From an uncultured Desulfobacteraceae bacterium (GTDB lineage Bacteria; Desulfobacterota; Desulfobacteria; Desulfobacterales; Desulfatirhabdiaceae): a stretch of 64,000 nucleotides of DNA. Position 1 is the stretch's first letter, and each line of letters starts with the position of its first letter. Below, in pieces: positions 49,091 through 59,043 of this stretch. The stretch lies in the NCBI GenBank assembly GCA_903953895.1, contig CAJBLH010000121.1, positions 1-64,000 of the forward strand, in the 5' to 3' direction. The notes below the pieces were generated by a model, which saw nothing but the letters and a program-made list of their open reading frames with translations, was not told where the DNA came from and ran no database searches. The position numbers and the translations under genes were made by a program.

Positions 49091-49891
49091 ATGACAAGCC
49101 ATATATTAGATGCCATTGTGGCGCAGAAACACCGCGAAATTGCAGATCTGCTGAAAAAAACATCTGAAAAAACGCTGCGGGAGCTGGCGCTCCGACCCAG
49201 AGAGCGCCGTCCGTTTCTGGAAAGACTGAGCCAACCGGGACACTCAGGCGTCAACATTATTGCTGAAATTAAGCGGGCATCCCCTTCCAAGGGGGTGCTT
49301 TGCTCCGATCTTGACCCGGCCGCCCTGGCCAAAAGCTATGCATCCGGAGGCGCGGCCTGCCTGTCGGTGTTGACCGACCGGCAGTTCTTCCAGGGCAGTT
49401 CCGATGATTTAACAGCAGCCCGTGCCGCCACACAGCTTCCCGTCCTTCGAAAGGACTTTCTCATTTCCGCTGGCCAGATCTATGAATCCTGCATCCTTGG
49501 GGCCGATGCCGTGCTGCTGATCGCCCGGATTCTGTCCGCCGATCAACTCAGCGAGCTGCTGGATATCTGCAATACGCTTGGCATGGATGCTCTGGTTGAA
49601 GTGCATTCGGAGCCGGATGTGACATCAGCCATCAGCGCCGGAGCCAAACTCGTCGGGATCAACAACCGGAATTTACAGACTTTTCATACAGATATCGCTA
49701 CTTCCATGCAACTGGTCTCGCTGCTTGCACCCGAGCAGATTCCCGTTGCCGCCAGCGGTATTCAAGACCGCCAGGACATCGAGCGGCTGTTAAACGCCGG
49801 TATTTTTAATTTTCTGATCGGCGAAAGCCTGGTGCGATCCAAAGACCCGGCTGCTGCTCTGGAATTTCTGATGAGACCGAAATCGGGCTGA
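49091..49891 (+). CDS. trpC: indole-3-glycerol phosphate synthase
   Basis: NIIAEIKRASPSKGVL, SVLTDRQFFQGS, LRKDFLI, LVGINNRNLQTF, ASGIQ. Confidence 0.96.
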   Translation: MTSHILDAIVAQKHREIADLLKKTSEKTLRELALRPRERRPFLERLSQPGHSGVNIIAEIKRASPSKGVLCSDLDPAALAKSYASGGAACLSVLTDRQFFQGSSDDLTAARAATQLPVLRKDFLISAGQIYESCILGADAVLLIARILSADQLSELLDICNTLGMDALVEVHSEPDVTSAISAGAKLVGINNRNLQTFHTDIATSMQLVSLLAPEQIPVAASGIQDRQDIERLLNAGIFNFLIGESLVRSKDPAAALEFLMRPKSG

Positions 49892-50021
49892 AGATTATAA
49901 ACTTGTTGATGGATGCCTTGATGTAAATCAGAGCTACAGTTTATGAGTTCAAAAAGACTTCCTCATCTCCACCTGTCAGATATATGAATCCAATTCATAA
50001 GATTGAATATATCTTTTTTTC

Positions 50022-50050
50022 TTGACTTATGGTTATATCCTGCCTATTAC
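50022..50050 (+). promoter_or_regulatory. candidate sigma70 promoter upstream of the ACT gene cluster
   Basis: TTGACT - 17 nt - TATTAC; consensus read by eye, weak -10. Confidence 0.35.
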
Positions 50051-50154
50051 TCATTTTATAGTTACAATGTGATTAAATTGTGATTGTTAACTGTTTTTAA
50101 TTTGATGATTTGTGATCTCCGAGAATGCCAATATTACAGAAAGGAGTCAATTGG

Positions 50155-50598
50155 ATGAAACTAAAACAAATATCCATTTCTATAGAAAACTCTCCCGGCC
50201 GCCTGTATGAGGTTACCCGCGCCCTGGGTGAGGCGGGAATCAACCTGCGGGCCTTGAATCTAGTGGACAGCGGCGATTTCGGCATGCTCCGGCTTCTGGT
50301 GTCTGACCTGGGCAAAACCCGACGGGTCATGATGGAAAATCACATGCCTGCCCGCGTGGATGATGTGGTGGCTGTGGAGATCGAAGATAAACCCGGAAGG
50401 CTGTCTGAGGTACTCAAACCCCTCATGGAGGCCAGAATCAATGTCATGTACATGTATGCATTTATCGGCATGTCCGCAAACAATGCCGTCATGATTTTCC
50501 GTTTCAGCGATAACGACCGGGCCATCGACATTTTACTGTCTAAAGGGATCAAACTGCTGGATGCCAAAGCCTTCGGCATCCTCGAAACCGAGAGCTGA
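50155..50598 (+). CDS. tandem ACT domain protein
   Basis: ISIENSPGRLYEVTRALGEAGINLRALNLVDSGDFGMLRLLVSD followed by a second ACT (VEIEDKPGRLSEVLKPLMEARINVMYMYAF); RBS aaaggag. Confidence 0.9.
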   Translation: MKLKQISISIENSPGRLYEVTRALGEAGINLRALNLVDSGDFGMLRLLVSDLGKTRRVMMENHMPARVDDVVAVEIEDKPGRLSEVLKPLMEARINVMYMYAFIGMSANNAVMIFRFSDNDRAIDILLSKGIKLLDAKAFGILETES

Positions 50599-50627
50599 TG
50601 TTCTGATATCAAAGGGGAGGATTATTC

Positions 50628-51575
50628 ATGGACGAGAAACCGGCCTTTAGCCCAAGATCTTTTGCAGTCATCGGGGCAGGTCCTGTAGGATGTATCGTGG
50701 CGGCTTTTCTTGCCAGAGGCGGACATGACGTAACGCTGTGCGACGTCATTCCCTCACTGATCGAACCCGCAATGAGCCCTGGAATTCTGATCGAGGGGGC
50801 TGAAAATCTCCAGCAGTCCATACCCCGGGTCTGCACCCAGATCGATGAACTGGCGGACAATCCACCGGATGTAATCTTCATCACGGTGAAAGCCAATGTG
50901 CTGCCGCTGATATCTTCCGCTATTGAGGGATTTTATCGGGATGGCATGTACATCATCAGTTGGCAGAACGGGATTGATACGGAACTGGAAATCGCAAAAG
51001 TTCTTGGTCGCAAAGCGGTCATGCGGGCCGTCGTCAATTACGGGTGCGGCCTGGTCAAGCCTGGCCATGTCAGAATGCCCTTTCACCATCCGCCGCATTA
51101 CATACAGGAAATGGACCCGGACTCAAAGCCCGCGACCGTTGCCATTGCCGAAGCACTGAGCAAGACCGGACTGCTGACCCATCATACCGACAGTATTATT
51201 TCGATGGTCTGGCGAAAAGGAATCCTGAATGCCTGCATGAATCCGGTCTGTGCGGTAACCGGCCTGACTATGGCCCAGGCCATGGGAGACCCAATTGTGT
51301 TCCAGATTGTCGATGCCTTGATCAAGGAATGCGTCAAGGTGGCAAGAGCCAATGAAATCAATCTGGGCTGGGATTTTTATCCAGGTGCGATCGAGTATAT
51401 GCGAAAGGCAGGTGATCACAAGCCATCAATGCTGATGGATATCGAAAACAAACGTCGTACCGAGATCGATTTCATGAACGGAAAATTTATCGAATACGGG
51501 GCACAGGCCGGCGTCGAAACACCCTATAATATTATGATCCGCTCCTTGGTGAAGGCCATCGAATCTAAAAAGTAG
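50628..51575 (+). CDS. 2-dehydropantoate 2-reductase family protein (PanE/ApbA-like)
   Basis: FAVIGAGPVGCIVAAFLARGGHDVTLCD; KANVLPLISSAI; C-terminal KPSMLMDIENKRRTEIDFMNGKFIEYGAQAGVETPYN. Confidence 0.9.
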   Translation: MDEKPAFSPRSFAVIGAGPVGCIVAAFLARGGHDVTLCDVIPSLIEPAMSPGILIEGAENLQQSIPRVCTQIDELADNPPDVIFITVKANVLPLISSAIEGFYRDGMYIISWQNGIDTELEIAKVLGRKAVMRAVVNYGCGLVKPGHVRMPFHHPPHYIQEMDPDSKPATVAIAEALSKTGLLTHHTDSIISMVWRKGILNACMNPVCAVTGLTMAQAMGDPIVFQIVDALIKECVKVARANEINLGWDFYPGAIEYMRKAGDHKPSMLMDIENKRRTEIDFMNGKFIEYGAQAGVETPYNIMIRSLVKAIESKK

Positions 51576-51693
51576 ACTCTTTTTTATTTTTTTTCTCCCT
51601 TTTAACTTTGCGCCCTTTGCGGTGAATATTTAAAAAATGATCTAACCGAAGCCAAGATTAATGCCACTATGTTATAATGACGGATTCAATCAT

Positions 51694-52482
51694 ATGAACG
51701 CTTCTCAATCGGTCTATGCCGGAATAGATGTTGGTGCGTCGCGTACCAAAGCGATCATTATAGACGCCGATCGGCAGATCATCGGCAGAGCCGTAATCAA
51801 ATCAGGGACGGATTTTGAGGAGGCATCCTGCCGGTGCCTGGATCAGGCCCTGGATATGGCGGGCCTTACCGTTGCTTATATTACCAATGCCATGTCAACG
51901 GGTTATGGCAGAAATAATGTGGCCATTGCCCGGGACTCCAAAACCGAGATCAGTTGTCATGCCAGAGGCTGCTTCCATTATTTTTCCCACGCCATCTCGA
52001 TTATCGATATCGGGGGCCAGGACAACAAAATCATCAAACTGGATGCATCCGGCAAACGCCTCAGTTTCAAGATGAATCGTAAATGTGCCGCTGGAACTGG
52101 GGCGTTTCTTGAGGAAATGTCTCTCCGACTGGATATTCCTCTCGAAAAACTCGACGGCTTAGCCAGGCAATCCCAGTCCATGGTGGAACTGGGGAGTTTC
52201 TGCACGGTTTTTTCCGCAACCGAGGTACTCGAAAAGATCCGACAGGGGAAAAATGTCTCGGACATCGTCAAGGGCTTGTTTCACTCGGTCATCAAGCGGG
52301 TTATGGAAATGGACTCTTTGACCGAGCAAGTGGTGATGACAGGAGGGGTTGTTGCGCACAACGACTATCTGGTTCAGATGACATCGGAAATGATCGAAAG
52401 GCCCGTGCTGGTTCCAGAATATCCGCAATTGACCGGCGCTCTGGGAGCCGCCTTGTTCGCCATGGAGTACAGTGATAAGTGA
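51694..52482 (+). CDS. BcrA/BadF/HgdC-type ATPase, activator of 2-hydroxyacyl-CoA dehydratase
   Basis: YAGIDVGASRTKAIIID, IIDIGGQDNKIIKLDASGK, NRKCAAGTGAFLEEMS (4Fe-4S Cys context), VVMTGGVVAHNDYLV. Confidence 0.93.
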   Translation: MNASQSVYAGIDVGASRTKAIIIDADRQIIGRAVIKSGTDFEEASCRCLDQALDMAGLTVAYITNAMSTGYGRNNVAIARDSKTEISCHARGCFHYFSHAISIIDIGGQDNKIIKLDASGKRLSFKMNRKCAAGTGAFLEEMSLRLDIPLEKLDGLARQSQSMVELGSFCTVFSATEVLEKIRQGKNVSDIVKGLFHSVIKRVMEMDSLTEQVVMTGGVVAHNDYLVQMTSEMIERPVLVPEYPQLTGALGAALFAMEYSDK

Positions 52483-52539
52483 CAGCGGCTTTGACAAACA
52501 TAATTTCGCAAAAACTCGATAACTGTGAAAGGTATAAAT

Positions 52540-53784
52540 ATGGCTGAAGAAAAAAAAGTGGCTCGAAAAAAAATTGAGGCGACGGTTCAGATGAACCGCT
52601 ATATGTCGGATTATTTTTATGAACTGAACGAGGCGGATAAATCTCGCAGCCGCAAGATCGCCTGGTGTACGAGTGTCGGGCCTGCTGAAATTCTGAGAGC
52701 CATGGGGTTTCTGATTCATTTTCCGGAGAATCACGGCGCCATGCTGGGTGCTACCCGAATGGCCACCGACATGATACCCGTGGCCAATGCCAGCGGATAT
52801 TCGCCGGAAATCTGCTCTTATCTTACGGCCGATGTCGGCGCCTATATGAAAGGGATAACGCCGCTGTCACGGGCCTATCCGGGAATCGATCGGGTACCCA
52901 GGCCTGATGTGCTGGTGTATAACACCAATCAATGCCGGGATGTTCAGGACTGGTTTGCCTGGTATGCTGCGGAATTCAAGGTGCCGCTTTTGGGAATACA
53001 CACGCACCGGGGCGTAAAAGATGTCGGCGATGATCACGTCGCTTCGATTGCCAGCCAGATGAAGGCGTTGATTCCTCCGCTTGAGGCCATTTCCGGAAAT
53101 AAATTCGATATTGATAAACTCAATCATGTGCTGGCACTTTCCAAGGAATGTTCCGGCCTGTGGAAAAAAGTGCTGGATACGGCTTCGGCCAAACCCTCGC
53201 CCCTCACCTTTTTTGACGGCACCATTCACATGGGTCCGGCGGTCGTGCTTCGGGGCACGCAGACAGCCGTGGATTACTACAAACAGCTACTGGCCGAGCT
53301 GGAAACCCGTATTCACGACAGAGTGGCGGCGGTTGAACCCGAACGATTTCGGTTATATTGGGACGGCATGCCCATGTGGGGACGGCTACGGGATCATTCC
53401 GAGTTGTTTTCCCGGGCCGGCGTAAACGTGCTGGCATCCACCTATTGCAACAGTTGGATATTCTCCGCCTTTGATCCGGAGGATCCTTTCAACAGCATGG
53501 CCAGGGCCTATACCGAGCTTTTCATCGTGCGGGCCGATGACGCTAAGGAGGACTACATCCGGCGTATGATCGAATTTTTCAAAGTGGATGGTATCATTTA
53601 CCACGACGCCAAAACCTGTCCCAACAACTCCAATTGCCGGTACGGCATGCCTCAGCGGCTGGAGGCGCTGACCGGCATTCCCAGCCTGACCATCAACGGG
53701 GATTTGAACGATCTGAGGCTGGTTTCCGATGAGCAGACCAAAACCAATGTCGAAGCCTTTATCGAACAACTCGAGGAGAGATAA
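52540..53784 (+). CDS. 2-hydroxyacyl-CoA dehydratase / benzoyl-CoA reductase HgdB-like subunit
   Basis: WCTSVGPAEILRAMGFLIHFPENHGAML, NTNQCRDVQDW, DGMPMWGRLRDHSELF, YHDAKTCPNNSNCRYGMPQRL; directly follows the activator gene. Confidence 0.9.
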   Translation: MAEEKKVARKKIEATVQMNRYMSDYFYELNEADKSRSRKIAWCTSVGPAEILRAMGFLIHFPENHGAMLGATRMATDMIPVANASGYSPEICSYLTADVGAYMKGITPLSRAYPGIDRVPRPDVLVYNTNQCRDVQDWFAWYAAEFKVPLLGIHTHRGVKDVGDDHVASIASQMKALIPPLEAISGNKFDIDKLNHVLALSKECSGLWKKVLDTASAKPSPLTFFDGTIHMGPAVVLRGTQTAVDYYKQLLAELETRIHDRVAAVEPERFRLYWDGMPMWGRLRDHSELFSRAGVNVLASTYCNSWIFSAFDPEDPFNSMARAYTELFIVRADDAKEDYIRRMIEFFKVDGIIYHDAKTCPNNSNCRYGMPQRLEALTGIPSLTINGDLNDLRLVSDEQTKTNVEAFIEQLEER

Positions 53785-53785
53785 C

Positions 53786-55864
53786 ATGCTTGAAGCTTTA
53801 TTCAGACCCAGATCGGTTGCCGTAATCGGGGCATCCGCCAAAGAACTGTCGATCGGCAACCGGATTATCAAAAATCTGATCGATTTCGGATATACCGGCG
53901 CCATTTATCCCATCAATCCCAAGGCTGATGTCATCCGGGGCGTCAAGGCTTACCCCTCCATCTTTGACGTTCCGGGAGATATCGATCTGGCTCATATGGT
54001 TATTGCTGGCAAATTTGTACCGAATGCCGTGGAGGATTGCGGAAAAAAAGGTATCAAGGCCATTATCATCAATTCTGCCGGATTTACGGAAATCGGCCCG
54101 GAAGGCGCAGCCCTTCAGAAAGATTTTCTGGAACGCGCAAAGAGATACGGCATCCGCATTCTCGGTCCGAATTGCCAGGGCATCATCAATACGGACCCGA
54201 CGCTGAAAGCCTATTGCAATTTTACCTTTACCAAGCCTGAACCGGGATTCATTTCAATTGTGGCCCAGAGCGGCGGGGTCGGCGAATTGATTCACCAGGG
54301 ATTTTCGCAGATGGGCATCGGAACCCGGATTTATGCCTCCAACGGCAATGCCAGCGACGTATCCATTACTGAAATTCTGGAGTATTTCGGCAGTGATGAG
54401 GGAACCCGGGTCATTGCCCTGTATGTGGAGAGCCTCTCCAATCCCAAGGCATTTATGGATGTGGCCCGGAAAGTGGCGGCCAAAAAAACCATCCTGGCCA
54501 TGAAGGCCGGAAGAACCGCCGAAGGTGCGAAAGCATCCTCATCTCATACAGGCGGTCTGGCCAAAACTGACATCGCCATCGAGCTTATTTTTGAAAAACT
54601 GGGCATATTGACGTTCCAGGATGAGGGAGAGCTGTGCCAGGCGGCAGCAGCCTTTGCCGTACAGCCCATTCCTGCGGGAAACCGTGTGGGAATCATTACC
54701 AATACCGGTGGGCCGGCCGTAATCGCCACTGATGTGCTGGTGGATGCGGGAATGCAGATTCCGACCCTATCTGAAAAAGCCGTGTGCGAGCTGAAAGGAA
54801 AACTCTTTGCCGAGGCTGCCTTCAGCAATCCGGTGGATGTGCTTGCCACCGCCGATGCCGGCCATTTCAAGGCGGCCATGGATGTCATGATGGCGGAAGA
54901 TCAGATCGACAGCCTCTATATCAATTTTGTCACCCCGTTTTTTGTGGACACGGAAAAAGTCGCCCATCAAATCGCCGAAGCCAGCAAACTGCGGAAAAAG
55001 CCCATTGTCTGCAACCTCATGACCGATCCCCGCCAGTGGATGGAAACGGTGAATATTTTGAAATCCGGCGGCGTTCCTTGCTACGGTTTCCCCGGTACCG
55101 CAGCGCGAGCCCTGGCGGCGCTAAGCCGGTTCAGTGCTCTGAAATCGCGAAACATCGGCGAAGTCAAACGATTTACGGATGTCGATTCCGCATGCGTTTC
55201 GGCAATTCTGAAAAAAGCCAGTGATGCGGGTTGCGGCCTGTTGTCGGCCGGTGAGGTCTATCCGATACTCAACGCCTACCGAATTCCCTGCGCGACATGG
55301 AAAATAGCGGATACGGTTGCCGAAGCTGCGGCAGCGGCGGATGCCGTCGGGTATCCTGTCGTCATCAAGGCCGATGCGGCATCAGTCATTCACAAAAGCG
55401 ACGTCGGCGGTGTCGCCATTAATATACAAACGCGGGAAGCGGTACAGGAGGCGGCATCAGCCATGTCTGCCAAAATCGCTGCATCCGATCTGAAATTTTT
55501 GGTGCAACAATATCGACCGTACGGAAGAGAAGTGATTGTCGGCGCAAAAGCTGAATCCGGACTCGGCCACCTGATCATGTTCGGGTTGGGGGGAATTTAT
55601 GTGGAAGTACTGAAGGATGTATCATTTAAAATTTCGCCGATTACCGAAGTCGAAGCCTGTGAGATGATTACATCTCTTAAAACCGCCGCACTGCTGCAGG
55701 GGGTTCGGGGGGAAGCGGGCATCGACAAACCGGCGATGATCGAAGTGATCCTGCGTCTGTCGCAACTGGTCACGGATTTTCCGCAGATTCAGGAAATGGA
55801 TCTCAACCCGGTCATGGCCTTTTCGGACAGTATCATTGCGGTTGATGCCCGGATTGCCCTGTAA
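53786..55864 (+). CDS. acyl-CoA synthetase, NDP-forming (fused acetate-CoA ligase type)
   Basis: LFRPRSVAVIGASAKELSIGNRI, GPNCQGIINT, SQSGGVGELI-like block, SSHTGGLAKTD; C-terminal ATP-grasp GYPVVIKADAASVIHKSDVGGVAINI. Confidence 0.93.
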   Translation: MLEALFRPRSVAVIGASAKELSIGNRIIKNLIDFGYTGAIYPINPKADVIRGVKAYPSIFDVPGDIDLAHMVIAGKFVPNAVEDCGKKGIKAIIINSAGFTEIGPEGAALQKDFLERAKRYGIRILGPNCQGIINTDPTLKAYCNFTFTKPEPGFISIVAQSGGVGELIHQGFSQMGIGTRIYASNGNASDVSITEILEYFGSDEGTRVIALYVESLSNPKAFMDVARKVAAKKTILAMKAGRTAEGAKASSSHTGGLAKTDIAIELIFEKLGILTFQDEGELCQAAAAFAVQPIPAGNRVGIITNTGGPAVIATDVLVDAGMQIPTLSEKAVCELKGKLFAEAAFSNPVDVLATADAGHFKAAMDVMMAEDQIDSLYINFVTPFFVDTEKVAHQIAEASKLRKKPIVCNLMTDPRQWMETVNILKSGGVPCYGFPGTAARALAALSRFSALKSRNIGEVKRFTDVDSACVSAILKKASDAGCGLLSAGEVYPILNAYRIPCATWKIADTVAEAAAAADAVGYPVVIKADAASVIHKSDVGGVAINIQTREAVQEAASAMSAKIAASDLKFLVQQYRPYGREVIVGAKAESGLGHLIMFGLGGIYVEVLKDVSFKISPITEVEACEMITSLKTAALLQGVRGEAGIDKPAMIEVILRLSQLVTDFPQIQEMDLNPVMAFSDSIIAVDARIAL

Positions 55865-56166
55865 TCCAATAGTTTGAATTCAGAATAACTCCGTGTCATG
55901 ATGGGCGACACCGCCTCCCGCGGATGCTCATAAAACAATCATTTTGTAATGATGGCGAATTGGAATATAGAGTATCCATTCTGCCGGTATCATGTTATAG
56001 TCAACTCACTATAATTCCAATTTTGACGATGGTTCCGGCCGAAACGATTATTGACTGATTTTAAATTCACCGCAAAGACACAACATTCGCAAAGAAAAAC
56101 AAATAGGCATTTGCAGTGAAATAATCATGGACTGCCCCAATTTTAATCTTGAAGGAGACTGCACCA

Positions 56167-56724
56167 ATGGGAGATTCCGCGTCTTATATCAAAGGCAAGC
56201 ACATTCTGGCGGTTGATGATGAAGAAGATGTTCTGGAAACCATCCAGGATATTCTTGATGGGGCGGATGTGGATCGCGCCAAGGATTATGAAACTGCATC
56301 CCAAAAAATTCGAGACCATGTCTATGATCTGGCCATCCTGGATATCATGGGGGTCAATGGGCTGCAGCTTCTCGATGAAACCGTCGCCAAGGGAATTCCC
56401 ACGGTTATGCTGACCGCCCATGCGATCAATCCTGAAACCCTGATGACTTCCATCCGCAAAGGGGCGATTTCCTATCTTCCCAAAGAAATGCTGTCGGAAC
56501 TGGACACCCTGCTGAACGAACTTCTAGATGCCGGTACTCAGGGACAGCCGCCGTGGCGCCTTTTGTTCGACAAGCTGGGAAAATACTTCGACGAACGGTT
56601 TGGCAAAGACTGGAAAGAAAAGGACAAGGCTTTCTGGTCTGATTTCAGCCGAACTTACCAGGTTGGAAAAGGCATTCAGGAACGGCTGCAGCATGACCCC
56701 TCAATTCGGGGAAAAGGAATCTGA
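56167..56724 (+). CDS. response regulator, REC plus C-terminal helical region
   Basis: ILAVDDEEDVLETIQDIL, LAILDIMGVNGLQLL, TVMLTAHA, YLPKEM; no DNA-binding domain recognised. Confidence 0.85.
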   Translation: MGDSASYIKGKHILAVDDEEDVLETIQDILDGADVDRAKDYETASQKIRDHVYDLAILDIMGVNGLQLLDETVAKGIPTVMLTAHAINPETLMTSIRKGAISYLPKEMLSELDTLLNELLDAGTQGQPPWRLLFDKLGKYFDERFGKDWKEKDKAFWSDFSRTYQVGKGIQERLQHDPSIRGKGI

Positions 56725-57285
56725 TTGAACTTTGAGTTGCTGCAATCTGCTATTTCCATTTCACACCCTCTCTATAGGAGGAACGGGGTACGAAAGCTGA
56801 TTGCACCGATTCAGCGTATAGACGGCGCCAAGCAAACTGCTGACAAAAAGAGCTATTTTTATGTAGCCAGACACCCATGTTACAATTATCGATTCTGGCG
56901 CTGGGGGTTTAACAGTTTGCACTTACGCATTCCGTTGATGGCACCCTTTTCAGCATATTTCAACAGTGCAAGTGTTTCACAATGCAAAGTTCATGGCGTG
57001 TGACACATAGGGTGGTGATTTTACCCTATTCCCACAGCTGGCCACCATCAGCCGGGATTCTTTCTCTGACAGTTGCATGATAAATCTTTTCACGGGTTCT
57101 CTGTTCAGGATCGTCAACTGGGTCTTGCAGAGTTGTGACCAGCATTTTTCTGCCAATCTACGGATCACCTTGGTGTGGATTTTATCGCGGGAGCGTGGTG
57201 ACTAACGATCCGGAGACCACGCTCATAATAGTCCGACCAGAAGCAGCTACACCATCTCACGACTTCGCTGACTTCATGCAAATAT

Positions 57286-57321
57286 AAAAAAGGGTTCTGA
57301 ACACAAACTGCCCAAAACCCT
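57286..57321 (-). terminator. Rho-independent terminator downstream of rplQ
   Basis: Minus strand AGGGTTTTG-GGCAGTTTGTGTT-CAGAACCCT followed by TTTTTTAT. Confidence 0.75.
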
Positions 57322-57432
57322 CTAACGAACAACCGATCAAGACGATGTCAAAAAAACAAGCGCCATGAATGAAACACCGCTCATCGAAAAACATGAAAGA
57401 CGATTAGTTTCTTCAAGGTACACACATGATGA

Positions 57433-57927
57433 TCACGTATTTTCAGATGGAGTTGAAATGGTTGAAGTTGCCTGATCTTCTGCGACAGCGTCTTGTGATT
57501 TGTCGGTTTTCTTTTTGATATGAGCTTTATTGGCGGCCTTGCGTGAGCGCACCTGAAAAGGAGTACTCTTTTCCTTACGTATCAGCTCGACAATCGACAT
57601 AGGCGCCGCATCGCCGGGACGATTCCCAATTTTTGCAATCATAGCATATCCACCATGTACATCACCATAGCGGTCGGCAGCCTCACTGAAAAGCTTGTAC
57701 GCAACTTCTTTTTCGGTAATAGTGGCCAGCGCCTGACGCTGTGCGTGAAGATCGCCGCGTTTTGCCAACGTAATCAAATCATCGGCCCATCGCTTAAGCT
57801 CTTTAGCCTTAACATCCGTGGTCGTAATCCGGTCATATTTGAACAGGGAAGTGACCATATTTCTGAACATCGCCTTGCGATGGCTGCTTGAGCGTCCTAA
57901 TTTTAATCCGGCTTTTCCGTGTCTCAT
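57433..57927 (-). CDS. rplQ: 50S ribosomal protein L17
   Basis: MRHGKAGLKLGRSSSHRKAMFRNMVTSLFKYDRI; Thr/Ser/Lys-rich C-terminal tail. Confidence 0.96.
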   Translation of the reverse strand: MRHGKAGLKLGRSSSHRKAMFRNMVTSLFKYDRITTTDVKAKELKRWADDLITLAKRGDLHAQRQALATITEKEVAYKLFSEAADRYGDVHGGYAMIAKIGNRPGDAAPMSIVELIRKEKSTPFQVRSRKAANKAHIKKKTDKSQDAVAEDQATSTISTPSENT

Positions 57928-57935
57928 AGCCCTGT

Positions 57936-58958
57936 TTACTCTCCTTGCTGTATATCATCTTCTGGAGGATGGAAACCATCCAGTTTCATCCCCAGAGAAA
58001 GTTTCATTTCACTCAGAACCGCTTTGATTTCATTTAAAGACTTCCTGCCAAAGTTTTTGGTCTTCAGCATTTCCCCTTCAGTTTTACTGACTAGCTGATA
58101 AATTTTGAATATATCGGCATTTTTCAGACAGTTAGCGCTACGAACGGAAAGTTCAAGTTCTTCTACGCTTCTGTTCAAGTTCTCATTGGGGATCGGCTGA
58201 TGATCAGAGCCGACGACTCCAGTCTCTGGTTTTGGAATCGACTCGACATCAAAATTGATAAAATTGGTCAACTGCTGTTTCATGATCTGTGCGGCGTAAG
58301 CTACGGCGTCTTCAGGAGTCACACTTCCATCTGTCCAGACCTCCAGGGTCAATTTATCGTAGTCGGTACGCTGACCAACCCTGGCGTTTCCCACAACATA
58401 GACCACTTTATTGATCGGGGAGAATACGGAATCGATCGGAATAGTACCAACCGGCTCATTAGCATCCTTGTTGAACTCGGACAGTGAATACCCCTTGCCG
58501 AGCTTCACGGTCATCGTCATATTCAGCGTCGATTTGACGGACAAGGTCGCAATGTGCAATTCGGGATTCAGAATCTCACAGCGGCCGTCCTCACTGACAA
58601 TGTCACCGGCTTTCACCGTGCATTCACCCGAACACCGAATGTGAACAAGATGCGGACCGGCATCCCTAACCTTGATCCGCACGGACTTCAGATTCAGAAT
58701 AATTTCGGATACGTCTTCAAGAACACCAGGAATTACACTGAATTCATGCATCACCTCGTCAAATTTGACAGAGACGATTGCTGCTCCGTGTAAAGACGAA
58801 AGAAGAATCCGTCTGAGGGTGTTCCCGATGGTAATTCCAAATCCTCTTTCGAGCGGCTCGCAAACAAACTTGCCGTAAACCGGCGAGCTCGTAAATTGAA
58901 CCTTTTCCGGCATAACCAAATTCTGCCAGTTGATTGTCATAAGTTCATTGCTTGGCAT
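57936..58958 (-). CDS. rpoA: DNA-directed RNA polymerase subunit alpha
   Basis: FVCEPLERGFGITIGNTLRRILLSSLHGAAI; C-terminal ELSVRSANCLKNADI. Confidence 0.98.
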   Translation of the reverse strand: MPSNELMTINWQNLVMPEKVQFTSSPVYGKFVCEPLERGFGITIGNTLRRILLSSLHGAAIVSVKFDEVMHEFSVIPGVLEDVSEIILNLKSVRIKVRDAGPHLVHIRCSGECTVKAGDIVSEDGRCEILNPELHIATLSVKSTLNMTMTVKLGKGYSLSEFNKDANEPVGTIPIDSVFSPINKVVYVVGNARVGQRTDYDKLTLEVWTDGSVTPEDAVAYAAQIMKQQLTNFINFDVESIPKPETGVVGSDHQPIPNENLNRSVEELELSVRSANCLKNADIFKIYQLVSKTEGEMLKTKNFGRKSLNEIKAVLSEMKLSLGMKLDGFHPPEDDIQQGE

Positions 58959-59043
58959 TATGATTTCTCCAGACTGTTAACAGAGGATTTTCGAATATGG
59001 CATATTGATGAGCATAGCAGACGAATATCAGACTCCGGAACAA

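Noticed and set aside
56725-57168. Transposase remnant in the spacer before rplQ
   Set aside because: The short peptides did not match any transposase motif confidently; kept only as a low-interest unexplained spacer.
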